Positions 1 to 12,049 of a DNA stretch of 64,000 nt are shown piece by piece. A model generated the notes under the pieces. It saw only the letters and a program-made list of their open reading frames with translations, was not told the origin of the DNA and ran no database searches. The stretch is from the NCBI GenBank assembly GCA_038049695.1, contig CP142452.1, forward strand, positions 107,455,001 through 107,519,000, in the 5' to 3' direction. How positions within the stretch are numbered: position 1 is the first letter of the stretch; each line of letters starts with the position of its first letter. The DNA is from Cinnamomum chago (Eukaryota; Streptophyta; Magnoliopsida; Laurales; Lauraceae). The translations under genes were made by a program, and so were the position numbers.

Positions 1-806
1 GTTAGAATTCATAGAATTTGTGTCTGGCGGTTGTCTGAGAATTTCAAATGCTAGTATTTAAAATGCTGCGAAATCCTGGAATTCTAAATTCGTTGTTTCA
101 TTCATGGCCTGAATTCTTACCTGAGTTCCCGGTATGCCGTCATTCGTCTTCCGGAATTCCTATGCCAAGTGAGATTTCCAAATCCTCCTTGTTAAAGTAG
201 TTTTTTAAATACTGAGCTTTTTGGGATTTCAAATGCCTGGAATTTCAAATGCCCAGGAATTCTGGTAATGAAACATGGAATTCCTATGGGAGTAGGAGAA
301 TGGTTGCAGAGTAGTTACTAGGGACGAGATAAGCGGAAGATAATTGTTTTCATGTTTTTTTTTATAAAAAGTGTTTTCATGAGCTAAATGGATGGGGGAC
401 GTGGAATAAAGGGCATTAAGAGCGGTCAAAAGAAATTGAAAAAGTCAAAATCAATTGTGCAAATTGGGGCTGATTTCTCAATTGGAAACAACAACTATCA
501 TATATAAGAATTGGTGAATTTGATTTGGTTTCTGTCTTTTGGTTTTAGAGTGGATTTCAATGTCAATGATTTCTGAAGTGTTTGATTTTTTTTTTTTTAG
601 TTTGATCATGTATTTTATTTGGATTGGATTGGTGATTTTGAAATTCTAATTTGTTAGAGAAGAATACCATTGTGAGTAGCTGCGATCTTATCTGCGTGTA
701 ACGTACACTTTAAATATGCATATCACGCGCGTGTTTGTTATAGTGCTTATAAGAAACATAAATAAAAGAAAAGATGCAATCTCTACGAAATTTATTTTGC
801 ATAATG
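1..806. other. AT-rich intergenic stretch, no gene seen
   Basis: No open frame here looks like a protein and none resembles a known family. The stretch is rich in short motifs of the type GGAATTC and AATTTCAAATGC. A small repeated phrase lies around 228-262, where the words ATTTCAAATGCC and AATTTCAAATGCCC follow each other directly. This could be the eroded end of a repeat, but no terminal repeats or target duplication could be placed. Confidence 0.4.
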
Positions 807-1160
807 CACTACTGAAAAAAGGACATTATATATCGGTTACGAAAACTGTCATATATCAGTTTTTCATATAACTGATATAATATCTTCAGTCAAGATTTTT
901 TATATCAATTAATAATTTTTTATATCGGTCAATTTTTTTTATATCGGTTACATAGTAACCGATATAATAATCGCTATATATAATATCTGTTAGCAAATAT
1001 ATAATATTAATTGCTATATTTTATATCAGTTATTATGAAACCGATATTATATACACTACTAAAAAATAATAATTTTATATTGGTTTTCAAAATTCCTTAA
1101 TATTGGTTATTAGGAAAACTGATATAATATGATGCTGCTCAAAAATATCTTATATCAAAA
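807..1160. mobile_element. CACTA-like terminal fragments (nested or repeated end)
   Basis: Two stretches begin with the CACTA-type word CACTACT followed by an A-rich run, at 807 (CACTACTGAAAAAA) and 1054 (CACTACTAAAAAAT). Between and after them the motif ATATCGGTT, or its complement AACCGATAT, recurs many times in both orientations, as is usual for subterminal regions of plant CACTA elements. No matching opposite end or 3-bp target duplication was found. I read this as one or two truncated element ends. The family assignment is an inference from end sequence and subterminal repeats only. Confidence 0.45.
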
Positions 1161-2486
1161 AACCCGGTCACCAAGATCCAAAGAAAGGCCGACCAGGACC
1201 GCCATTGTTGCTGAGTTAAAGGACTGTCCAGGACTGAGACAGCTGTTGAAATAAGCTCCAACCCGTAGATCGGACAAGTGGGAACGATGTCCAGCTAGTC
1301 TTCCCTACTTTTTCCAAGGTAGTGGGACTCGGCATCACGTGTAGTTCCAGTTCCAGGTGAAGAAATGATTTTTAAATGCTCCTTTAGATGGCTTTGGTTC
1401 AGTAAAACATTTTTAAAGTTAAATAGTCATATCTCATACCATAAGAATGATATATATATATGCTACTGTGTGGTGACTTGTCACATTTGGTTGTTTATGA
1501 ATGCCTCAAGTAGTTTCTGAACGGTGATGACTTGTTCTTTAGATTTGGGGCATTACCAGTGTATTTGCATTTGCTTAATTGATAGTGTGACGCTCTCAAA
1601 ATCCAAATCAATACCAGTACCAAGCACAAACATTTATGGCATAAATGAAGAGAATTTCAATTTTAATAGATCCGAAAGACACATTAAAGAAATCACCACA
1701 GATTTAGCCACGAATGAAAATCTTTTAAGTGGTATTTCCTCATTTTTTTTAAAAAGCGGCACTATGTATCAATTTCCACCGCTGGGGCAAAGGAGGAGCA
1801 GATTCAAACGTGTTTTCGATTGTCAAATTCAAAACCCTAGAACGAAGAGGTATTCAAAGAATTCCGATTTCAATTTATAATAGGGGAAATGAAAATCAAA
1901 GTCAAAATACTTAAAAACCAAGATGAGTGCAAGGCAATTCCAGCTCCGGATGCAACTGAAATTGCCTCTTGTGTTGTAGCAGGCCCACCTAAACTGCTAA
2001 ATATAAATACCCTGCTCAAGTATGGACCATCACTAATCATTCAGATAAGGGAGATTGTCCCTAGTCATATAAGAAATGCTTGAAATGTTTTATAAAGTTC
2101 TAATCAAAGTTTATTAAACACGATCAATCATATGATATTGATGGGCCCTAAGCATATTACAGTAATTTTTTTTTTCATTCCTATATAGGAAAAAGGCATT
2201 TGCCATGAGTGATTTAGATATTAAATCGGTGGACCTGTTGTGGATTAACGATGGATCTTTTAAAATATTTTTTTTCAAATATATTACACAAGATCACTCT
2301 TATCATGAGCAGTTCAGAAAAAAAATGACGTCATATTCACTTCACTTCACTTGGACAACCCTTGCCATTTTGTTAATCACAGTACTAATGGACTTTTAAC
2401 CAGGAAAGGAAAAGGGACAAAAAGTAAAAACAACAATGGTACAACATTTAACGGGAAAAAACCAATTGACTAGAAGTTGATGGCCT
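1161..2486. other. Intergenic stretch, no supported gene
   Basis: Two short plus-strand frames (1524-1880 and 1889-2083) encode 118 and 64 residues with no recognisable domain, no convincing splice context and no repeat structure. They are not called as genes. Nothing else stands out before the small MITE at 2496. Confidence 0.4.
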
Positions 2487-2495
2487 AATATCATT

Positions 2496-2663
2496 GGATA
2501 CGGATCCCCTGTTTGGTCCAAACAGGGGGATCCCTGTTTGGACCAAACAGGGCCCTCCTCGTGCGGGGGTGGAGGGGGGCGGAGAAAAGAGAAAATACCT
2601 TTTTCTTTCCTCCGCCCCCGCACGTGGAGGGCCCTGTTTGGACCAGACAAGGGATCATCTTCC
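2496..2663. mobile_element. Mutator-type MITE, 168 bp, with 9-bp target duplication
   Basis: The segment is bracketed by a perfect 9-bp direct repeat AATATCATT (2487-2495 and 2664-2672), the duplication length typical of Mutator-like elements. The ends are imperfect inverted repeats: the left starts GGATACGGATCCCCTGTTTG and the right, read on the minus strand, starts GGAAGATGATCCCTTGTCTG. The arms continue inward through CCAAACAGGGCCCTCC and a GC-rich CGTGCGGGGG block, so the whole unit can fold into one hairpin. The left arm carries an extra local copy of CCCTGTTTGG. The element is far more GC-rich than its surroundings. It has no coding capacity. Confidence 0.75.
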
Positions 2664-2672
2664 AATATCATT

Positions 2673-3159
2673 ATATACATTGGCTAATATCATTACAATA
2701 TGTAGAGCAATAATGTCCTATGATTGGGACTTTTTGCAAATGAACCTACAAGATTAATGGCATGTAGCACTAAGAAAGGTCAGAGTTTCTCTTATCTTAA
2801 TATTTTATGGGATTATTGAGCTGAGCGGTTCATTAAAAAAAAGTGCAACAATGCTGAGATGTATCCCATTTTACTGCCCTTAATGCACCCTTCCATTTTT
2901 TTTTCCCAATAGCCTCATTCAAATGATTTCTAGCTCACAAAGTTAATTACCAACTGAAATGCAGCAAAACTGAAATATGACTTGGGTGAGTTGAGTCAAG
3001 GAGTAAAAAGACCCAAATAAGCCAAGTGCCCTTGAATCCAGATACGAGGTAGAGGAATTTGTGGTTTTACCTGGGAGGCCAAGGACAGAAAAGGCATTTA
3101 CTACCATTTCTTGAACTATTTCAGGGGTAAGAGATGATAAAGAAGCTGGCTAAGCAAGC
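2673..3159. other. Intergenic stretch, nothing recognised
   Basis: No frame, repeat pair or regulatory motif could be supported here. Confidence 0.4.
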
Positions 3160-4960
3160 ATCAATGTGTTGGCAGCAGGACTCAATGTAGAAGAAGACGC
3201 ATCGAGGGTTGCCAAATTGGCTTTTTGAGATGTAGCCCGAGTACGGTGCCAACATTCAAGAAGAACATTGTACTTTGGTCATATTTTGTGTTTGAAGTTT
3301 ATCTCGTGCAACATATGCCACAGTTATTAGACCACCTATGGTAGCCAGCTGAAGAGCAGCTTGGCTTGCGAGACTCTATTCTTCACGAAGAAGTTCACTT
3401 GGGCACGTTTCAATTGAAGCGGAAGGCACCCGACTCATTAGATTAGACCGAACTTGTTCAAATTCAAATCATAATTTCATTAAAAACTGATGCCTTCGAC
3501 TAGTGAAATGAATGTCTTGAACTACATTAATGGAAGCATCTGGCAGACTACAGTAAATAATTTCAATATAATCAGTCCATAAACAAACAAAATAAGAATA
3601 ATACTTCTGAATGGACATGGTCCCATAAACAAACTGAGAAAGTTCACATTTCAAGTAAAATCTGCGAGTTAACTTTTCTTGTTGATAAATCTATTTAAGG
3701 TAGCCCCACATTCCTTTGGCGATTTTATAAGATCTGAGATTGAGAATGTATTGTCGATCAACCGACCCTTGAAGCCAAGTCATGATATGAGCATCTTTGA
3801 CTTCCCATTTGGCCACTACTTTAGTATCAGACCCATCCACATCATCGTTGGGTTTGGGATCAGACCCATCCACGTAACCTCATAATTCTTTACCTTTTTG
3901 GTGAATTTGAAATTGGAAAGCCCTTGATGTGTAATTAGTCCCTTTAAATTTAACAAGGGAGATTTCACTTTTTTCCATAATAGCAGAGTGTATAGATGAA
4001 TCTATAAAGGAGATGTTAAATGCAAAATCAACTAAGTCAAGAAGAATAAAATGAAATCCAGAGAGTATGTGAATTACTCCAGACAGCACACTAGATCTTG
4101 CTGTTGATCATGAATATCCAGATTTGATAATGAGATGGAGCCAGATTGCAGAAATATGCAAAAATGGCCCAAAAAATGGCTAGACGGCCTTGAAAATGTG
4201 GCTAAGATTGCCACGTGGGACCCACTTTCCGATCCCAATCTAGATCAGTGTTCTTGATGAGATGAAGAAGAAAAATATCTTCCTTCTAGATCAGAAATTT
4301 TGGAAAAAACAGACTATATCCACAGTTTTGTTTGGTTTTGATGAAAACTATTCAAAACAAATGGTGGAATGCATAAATGATCAGAAAGCCTACCATTGAT
4401 CCAGCACAAACTCTGAAAAAATCTCCAAAAAAACTGAGGAAAACCAGGCGACCATATTTGGGCAAATAGTTGATGATGAGTTGATGATCCCAAGTGGGCT
4501 GCTGTTGATCACAGCATCCTATACCGAGAGACCAAGATAGTCCAGCGATGAGAGAAGATGAAAATTTCAGGAATCCACGAACCATAGCTTCTAATGATAA
4601 AAAACAGAGAAGAGAACTTGCTTTTGAATCCAACAGAGATCTTGCCAAGCACTGATACCGTAACAGTGACAAAACTTAGAACGGGAGAATGAAAACTTTG
4701 GAAAATTGGATGATCCTGTCGATCACTCATTGCTTCATTTATAAAGTCTACTAGCCTTAATCGAGGCATTTACAATCTCTGTATGTGGAAAGAATATAAA
4801 GAATATATGTTACAGTCTTTTATACATGGAAAGGGAATACGAATAGATTGGTCAACTAATCCCACGTGATGTATGTAAATGGGGCTGTGGGCCTATTGTA
4901 CATGGGCCTTGTGGGCCAGCTGGTGCTGACAGTGATGACTGTTCACGAACTAATGTGATC
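3160..4960 (-). mobile_element. Old Copia-type retrotransposon relic (gag part, primer site, partial LTR)
   Basis: On the minus strand, pieces between about 4090 and 3250 read like a plant Copia gag of the UBN2 class. Recognisable patches are the region near DAHIMTWLQGS with LNLRSYKIAKGMWGYLK (3691-3870) and the later patch ending RHQFLMKL (3469-3654). To the right, 4649-4659 (GCACTGATACC) is a slightly diverged complement of the initiator-Met tRNA primer site, followed by a probable LTR end near 4667. No pol region and no second LTR are visible, so this is a partial fossil. It is heavily broken and clearly older than the other two LTR elements here. The outer limits are approximate. Confidence 0.6.
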
Positions 4961-6346
4961 TTGGCCTTACTTGTATAAAAAAAAAAAAAAAACTGAAGGG
5001 TTGTAGTCGTCAGAACTTGGATCAAAGGAATTGAATGTTGCATTTGGAGCAAAGTTCATGTCATCAAAAGAATGAAAGGCCCTTGCTATTGCATTTGGAC
5101 CCGGGAATCATTTAATTTGGGACCCGAAATCACATCAAATCCAGACAGTGATGATGCTGCTACCAAACAGTGTTAGCACAGTTACAAGGACCGGATTGAT
5201 GTGAGACTGGCCAGAGAAATATCAGCTATTTCACCCTTTATTATGCTAGAGGAAAGATCTCTCCAAAATAGAAAATTGTGGTTTTATTAATGCTAAATCA
5301 TACTAGGACTGGATGAAAGTTATATAAGACAATGTCCAGACTATCATCTTTAGTGAATAGTGATAATAAAATCATAATTAGCTAATGCTAAGTACATCCT
5401 GGGGATACGGGATATTGCAACAAAGCCTTCTTCTAATTTCCTTTCGAGAGAGGTACTTCTTATTATGGAGTGGGCTCCACTGGAGAGGAGTATTGAAAAG
5501 TATTTATATCACCTCTACTAATTCCATCTAGGGCTTAAGAATGGTTAGGTAAATACACCGGGACTATTTGGATGTATAAGAATATGTCAGATTCTTATGT
5601 TTTTAAGAAAGTTGTCTTTAAGAGCTTAAAAAATCTAACAATGGAAGTCTCCAAAATTCATCAAAGTACCCAAGTGGCTGGGAGAGTTTAAAATACCAAA
5701 ATTGAAAAATGATGTACAATTCAATTCCAAAGGGCGGGTCGGATATGGGATGCGCTGTCATTCTTGAAACCAAAGTCAACCGTCCTTACCCAATACCCAA
5801 TTCGACCCACTTACCACCCCTGCGGCCCAACCTATGATCAATTCAAACCCACTCATACATAGATATTCCCAATCATCCCTTGAAGTGATGCCTGTCCCAA
5901 TTTGATTTTGATTCAACCATCATCTACCGTTGGGTTGGATCAAAATTTAAAAGATTCATCCAATAGCTGTGCCTCTCTCTATTTTTCACTTTTCCAACGT
6001 GTAGACTGTGGAGTCTCCCAGTGAATCCTTCTCCACAATCAAGGACGTGTGAGATCAAGCCCATACCACATATGAAGAAATGGACTGCTAAATCAACGCA
6101 TAAGTTATCTAGGGGATCACCTGATTTGTTATCCTGATGGGGTCCGCCCTATGAATGGCCTGGATCTCATGCGCTTTTTTTTTTTCCCTCTACATTTTTA
6201 TCTAGGTTGGTTGCTAAGGGTCGTTTGCCGACACTGGTATTCAAATATGTAAATAATAGGCTATCATCTTTTTTTGTTTGTGCTGAATGAGGTGCAAAAA
6301 TAGTATGGATAAAGTCATTTCTACGGCAAAGTTTTTACAATCATGC
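4961..6346. other. Intergenic stretch with one dispersed repeat
   Basis: No gene is supported. The part from about 5630 to 5960 is shared with 30130-30720, described separately. The remainder shows no structure that I can name. Confidence 0.4.
5630..5960. repeat. Dispersed repeat, copy 1
   Basis: This segment matches 30130-30720 in the same orientation over several blocks, for example GAAGTCTCCAAAA, TTAAAATACCAAAA, GGATGCGCTGT, CCTATGATCAA and CATCATCTACCGTTGGGTTG. The other copy carries roughly 240 additional bases in the middle. Neither copy has visible terminal repeats, and no protein is encoded. It may be part of an uncharacterised repeat family or of an old segmental duplication. Confidence 0.65.
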
Positions 6347-6349
6347 TTA

Positions 6350-6554
6350 CACTACACCAAAAATCGGAAATTGGAACGGAAAAGCGTTCCTAATCCTTCC
6401 GTTCCTAATCCGTTAAAGTGTTCCAATTTCCGTTCCAATTTGGATTAGGAACGGTTGGTACCAAATTGGAACGGAAATTGGAACACTTTAACGGATTAGG
6501 AACGGAAGGATTAGGAACGCTTTTCCGTTCCAATTTCCGATTTTTGGTGTAGTG
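6350..6554. mobile_element. CACTA-type MITE forming a perfect 94-bp palindrome
   Basis: The unit begins CACTACACCAAAAATCGG and ends with the exact complement, CCGATTTTTGGTGTAGTG. The two arms (6350-6443 and 6461-6554) appear identical over all 94 bases, separated by a 17-base loop. TTA flanks both sides (6347-6349 and 6555-6557), the 3-bp target duplication expected of CACTA elements. The arms are built from short words, GGAACGG, CCTAATCC and CCAATTTCC, repeated in both orientations, like compressed subterminal repeats. There is no coding capacity. The identical arms imply a young copy or one kept homogeneous. A transcript through it would fold into a long hairpin. Confidence 0.9.
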
Positions 6555-6557
6555 TTA

Positions 6558-9479
6558 ACTCGTCATCTCCTACCTGGGAAAAAGGCGTCAATACGTTTAA
6601 AAATGCTTCACTCAATGATTGCAATTGGTCGTAGTACCAGATACTTTCAATCACCTTTTTTTCCCACTCCTATGCCCCTAGCTCAACACATTCAAATTGT
6701 TTATTTAAATCCAATGACTTTTAAGCTGATTGTCGTAAATCTTGAATAATTTGGAACAACATCTCAGATATTTCAACATATAAATCTGATTTTCTTCGCT
6801 TTTATGGGCCCCTAATTCATGATTTGAATCGTTGATTATATTATATTAATGATAAGCATTAAGAAGTTTAGTTTTGTGTCTCAAATCTTTATGGAATCTG
6901 AAAAATTGAAGAAAAGTCCAAAACGTTTGAACACGTCTGAAAAATTAGAGAAAAGTCCAAAAAGCCATGTCATCCTCCGTCTCCTATGGGATAAACAGCC
7001 CTTGAATTCGAACGACTGAAATATGTTGTCTTGGCACGTATAAGTAGTACAAATTTCTTGAAAAAAGTACAATAAACGCATCACTGCTTGGTTGAATACG
7101 GGTATCTTATTGCTTCCTTTCAATATAAGGTTCGACCTGACTTTCTCAACATAAAAAAAGGTTGACTTGACTGAGAAAATTATATGCTAATTGGTCCGTG
7201 GATATACTTCTTTAATTTAGTATTTCGGGTGATGACCCAGAATCTTTCCTAATTCCTAGATGTTTCACTCTGATAGATGATGATCTGGGCTGTCTAATAA
7301 CACATCAATCTAGATCCTCCACTCACAATGAGCAGCTAATTACTCAATTAAAAAAGCTCAATCCCACAGAACAATTCCAGCTACTGATGTAAGGCCTCAT
7401 TTTGGATAGCTAAAACAACAGATAGGAAGTTAATTTTGGTTGATGTCTTTCTAGGTGACTCCGCATTTGATGTATGTCTTGTATGGGATGGTGCCATCTA
7501 AAGATTATTCAGAGTAGGCAGTAGCAGGACAAGTTCAATTGGCTGTCACAGCGAGAGTATTGCCATGAAAGTTGGAAATATGGGGTAATTGATTGGTTGG
7601 TGGAGGTGGAAGGAGTTGGAGGAGGGAGGCGGAAAGACTAAGGAGGAGAAGGAAGAGGACGATGAAGAAGAAGAATAAATGAGTGAGTATGGATGTCACC
7701 GCATAACTATAAAAAAGAAGAAACTACTTAACTGTGAAGAGGATGAAAAAACGAGCGGGCAATTCACCGATCGTATATGTAGGTAAGCCGGGATATCGCC
7801 GCTCGGCGAAACAACAAACAAATAAATCAAGAACGGCCCCTGGGAAAATTAGGATCATTTCAAATCTTTTAAGTCCAATTGTCTCTATAATGGGTTCAAT
7901 TGGAATTTTGCAGGGCAAAATTCCCAGCATATAATACTCAACCAAATGGAACAGAGGAAAATACACGTTTCCTGACCCAATTTATTTGGTAAACTTCTCA
8001 TGATAAAGCGAAAATAGTTGAGTTTTGTGAATGGAATGGTAACGATTTCGTTAGAATAATTTATATTTTACTCTTTAAATTTTTTTTTTCAGATATTAAA
8101 TGATGAGTCGCATTGTATTGAGATGCATAAACAATGATCACGATAGAAGGACATCAATTTAGAATTATTTTCCAAAGTATCGTGATAACGATATTGTTAT
8201 GCTGGATTTTAATTTATTCGTTCATTTTGCATCTCCAGCAACATATTGGCATTAAGTCTATAATGACATGCATAAAGTATGTGTACATGTAAGTCAATAA
8301 TTGACTCCCATTAAACAGTCATACTTTCAGTCATAAACCATACAGAAACCAATGGAGATTAACTGTATCATTGGAGAGCTCATTAAACCATATATGACAA
8401 GACAGGAAAGTATGGTGTCCAGTTGCAGACACCGGACGGTATCTGACCATTGGTAAGACGTGCATTAATTCAAATCCGTTTCTAAAAGTCGGACATATCT
8501 CACTCTATCATTGTGGCTGTACGTGAGCAAACGTAATGGAGTTTAGTGAGGTAAGGATTAATTTGAAAAAAATATATATAAGTTATTGTATTATGATTTT
8601 AGTTGTTTATTACGGAAGATTTAGGACTATTGTTAGTCATTGTGGAGTTGTCTTGTCTTTTGTTCGACAAATGAGGTTGGTTTTTTTATCTTTTTATTCT
8701 TAATACGGTGGGAATTATTGAATTAAATAACATGTTTGTCGGCATAACATTTGTGAAATGGGGGCTTTATCTTAATTGAATAAATTGCTAGAGTTGCCAA
8801 ACAAGGCCGGTGTGTGGGTGCGGGTGCGGGGGCAGGGGGTGGGGGGATGGACGGACGGGGACGGGGACGGGGCCAACCCAATTGTCGGGGGATGAATGGG
8901 CCAAATCCCTAAAAGGGCCAAAGGGCCTAGGACCTTACTTGGCCCTATGAGGTTAGGTTTGGGCTTCGAGTGTTAACCTATCATTAACCCATTATTTAAT
9001 CGAGCTCAAATTGTCAAGATAATGCAACAATCACTGTGGTGGTATATAGAAATCTTACTGTATTACTCCTTCCTTGAATGGTGGGATTCGATGTGGACCT
9101 AATTTTCTCTCTAAGAGAACATAATAATTGATGGAGTTGGTGAACCTCATCTTTTAACTCCCCATATTTATGGCCTTGAACATTCATGAATAACACATAG
9201 TTGGATCACACTTAAAACTCTCCAAATGATGACACACTCAAAAAAAAATTTTAAAAAATAAAAAAAAAAGAGACAAATTTGAAACCAGACAGGCTCTAAA
9301 GTGTTTGTTACGGTCCAACTAAGAGTGTGTTGGCATAAGGGTTGACATATATTGAAATGTTATCTGTTACAACTAGAACTTTTGTTCATTAATTTCACTT
9401 TTATAAGAATTGCTAGCACAATGACACATGCTAGGCAAAGGTATGTCCATACATTGCCAATTAAACATATACACTATAA
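6558..9479. other. Gene-poor stretch
   Basis: Short frames (for example 6881-7123 minus, and overlapping frames on both strands at 7724-7966) show no family resemblance, and the overlap on opposite strands argues against coding. A (GA)-rich patch lies near 7600-7680. The only distinct compositional feature is the G-rich block at 8811-8876, listed separately. An A-rich run is present at 9238-9270. No transposon ends were found. Confidence 0.4.
8811..8876 (+). other. G-run block with G-quadruplex potential
   Basis: The plus strand carries successive runs of three or more G (GGGTGCGGGTGCGGGGGC, then GGGGGTGGGGGG and repeated GGGGACGGGG words), embedded in AT-rich DNA. More than four G-runs with short loops satisfy the usual quadruplex pattern. 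Nothing coding or transposon-like is attached to it. Confidence 0.55.
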
Positions 9480-9588
9480 AAAATAGATATAAAGAAGAAA
9501 AATATATAATTTGACAATAGCAACTGTTTCAATAATCCAGAAGAGCAGTAGAAGATATCTATATCTGGTTATGCTCCTTACTCAAATG
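9480..9588. repeat. Left part of a duplicated segment, interrupted by the Copia element
   Basis: This 109-bp piece and the sequence resuming at 14287 together match one uninterrupted stretch at about 24200-24340. Shared landmarks are CAACTGTTTCAA, ATCCAGAAGAGCAGTAGAAG, GGTTATGCTCCTT and CTCAAATGCCTGCC. The match continues across the insertion point, so the copy at 24.2 kb preserves the state before Copia insertion. Confidence 0.8.
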
Positions 9589-9863
9589 TGTAGAGAACAC
9601 TCAGAAGAAACTATAACACACAAGCTAGAATGAAAAGTACTTAATTCATTGATAACAAACTGCAGGCTTATATAGCCTTTTACAAAGAGATAAAATAAAA
9701 AATAACAACCCACGTTTGCAACACCCTAAAACGTGGTAACAGAATAAGAGGAAATCGTCAAAACACAAACAACTAGTCCCTAAAGATTAGGACTTATTAA
9801 CATACTGATTAACTAAAAGATCGGGATCGGAATAATAAACTGTTAACCTCTAACAGTCTATCA
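9589..9863 (-). repeat. 3' LTR of the Copia element
   Basis: A 275-bp repeat starting TGTAGAGAAC and ending CAGTCTATCA on the plus strand, paired with 14014-14286. The polypurine tract, plus-strand TTCCCTCCCTT at 9864-9874, abuts its inner edge and marks it as the 3' LTR of a minus-strand element. Confidence 0.92.
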
Positions 9864-9897
9864 TTCCCTCCCTTAAACTATATGCATATTCCATTTA

Positions 9898-11490
9898 TTA
9901 GTTTATATTAGGAACTTCACAAACGACCAGCAAACTACGAAGCCTCAAAAACACCTCCAACCTGAGCGGCTTCGTCATAATGTCAGCTACCTGGACTTGA
10001 GTATTACAATGACTCAAATCAATCACACCATCTTTTACCAATTCACAAAGAAAATGAAACCTGATGTCAATGTGCTTGCTTCTGCCGTGAAGAACATGAT
10101 TCTTGGAGAGTTTTATAGTTGAACTGTTATCACACAGAATTGTAGTGCATTTCTCCTGCACATAACCAAGCTGCTCTAAAACTCTTCTTAACCAAACACA
10201 CTGACAAGCGCATGAGGCAGCATCGATGTACTCGGATTCAGTGGTGGATAATCTAACTACAGGCTGCATTTTAGGATGACCATGACACTGCTCCAGAACT
10301 AAACATGAATACATACCTCGAGGTACTCTTGCGATCATCTACATCTCCAGCAAAATTACTATCTGAATAGGCTGTGAGTTGCTTACAGCCTCTTTTCTTG
10401 TAGAAAATCCCTAGATTAGTTGTTCCCTTCAAATATCTAAGTAATCTTTTTGCTGCCAACCAGTGTTGCTCTGTAGGACACGACATGAACCTGCTGATAA
10501 GACTCACACCATACATCAAATCAAGTCTGATTGCAGTTAAATACATAAGACTGCCAACGACCTGCTTAAACATACTGGCATCAACCTTAGCTCCTTTCTC
10601 ATCCTTTGACAATTTGCAACCTAGAACTATGGGGTTCTTCACCAAGTTGCTTCTGGCCATGCCAAATCTTTCAAAACCTTCATGATCACACTTTCTTTGA
10701 CACACATAAACCCCATTGGAATTTTGTAGTACTTCAACCCCCAGAAAATATCTCATCTTTCCCAAGTCAGACATATCAAATTCTAACATCATCGACTTTT
10801 TAAACTCTTCACACATGCTCTTGTCATTCCCAGTAAAAATCAAATCATCAACATAAAGACTGACAATTAAAAGCTTACCTCCTTCCTTCGACTTTGTGAA
10901 TAGAGTGTGTTCATAATGTCACTTTTCGAAGCCTTTTTTAGCAAAATAGGTCTCAATTTTGCTGTACCAAGCTTGTGGAGCTTGTTTGAGGCCATACAGC
11001 GCCTTATTCAGCTTATAAACCCTGTGTTCCTCGCCTTTCTTCTCATATCCGTGAGGCTGTTGGACAAACACTTCCTCACTAAGCTCACCATGCAGAAATT
11101 CGCTCTTCCCATCAAGCTGAAAAATACTCCAACCTTCTTGAGCTGCTAGGGTAATTACCAAACGTATGGTATCTAGTCTTGCAACTGGAGCATAAACTTT
11201 TGTGTAATCAATCCTATATTGTTGTGCATATCCCTTTGCCACAAGTCTAGCCTGGCACTTGTCTCGCTCACCACATTCATTGAGTTTTGTTTTAAAAAGC
11301 CATTTAACCCCAATGGTCTTCACTCCGTCAGGTAGGATAGTCAGATCCCATGTTTTATTGCGTTCAATAGCCTCAATCTCTGCATTCATGGCATCTATCC
11401 ATTTCTTGCTCTTCACAACTTCCTCAAAAGTAATCGGATCAGCTTCTGTGAGAATCATCATGGCACTCAAGTCTTCTTCTTCTGACAAAC
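9898..11490 (-). pseudogene. Copia reverse transcriptase and RNase H region (fossil)
   Basis: The minus strand shows the Copia reverse transcriptase N-terminal core (about 10919-11490; KTWDLTILPDGVKTIGVKWLF, ARLVAKGYAQQ and YGLKQAPQAWY patches). It is followed by the C-terminal reverse transcriptase part (about 10271-10843; LGMRYFLGVEV-like patch, RYLKGTTNLGI) and then RNase H (about 9898-10338; LSTTESEYIDAASCACQCVWLR, FHFLCELVKDGVIDL). Order and spacing fit a Copia pol. The region is broken and reads as a fossil. Confidence 0.88.
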
Positions 11491-12049
11491 ACTCTCTGGT
11501 TTCATAATCTTACATCCAAAGTGGAACTCGTCTTGCCCTCCCTTCAACTGGACCCGAGAAATTCTCATCATGTGACTCACTGGAAGGTGGGCTAGTGCCA
11601 CTTGAACCAACTCCATTTATGCCATTTGAGTCATCTTCTTCATTCTCGTTCACTTCTGTTCCAAGTTCCCCTTCATTCTCAGCTTCATCATATTCTTCAT
11701 CACTATCACCCCACTCTAACACATCCGAAGCCATTTCTGCCCTGCTCATGTCCCAATTCCAGCTCATGTTCTCCTAAAAAACAACATCCCTACTAATAAT
11801 TATCTTCTTAGAGATCGGATCAAATAATCTATAAGCTTTCGACTCATCGCTCACTCCCAATAAAACACACTGAATGCTTCTGTCACCCAACTTGATTCTT
11901 TTCTGGTCTGGTACGTGCACATGAGCCAAGCACCCAAAAACTCTGAAATACTCTACTCTAGGCTTCATGCCACTCCATGCTTCCTCTGGAGTTCCATTTT
12001 GCACAGCTAAAGTAGGGCACCTATTGAGGACATGCACACACCATCTCAC

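Noticed and set aside
1524-2083. Two adjacent plus-strand frames (118 and 64 codons)
   Set aside because: No family resemblance, no plausible splice joining and no conserved copy elsewhere in the window.
7724-7966. Overlapping frames on opposite strands
   Set aside because: Both strands stay open over the same bases, with no recognisable protein. Likely chance.
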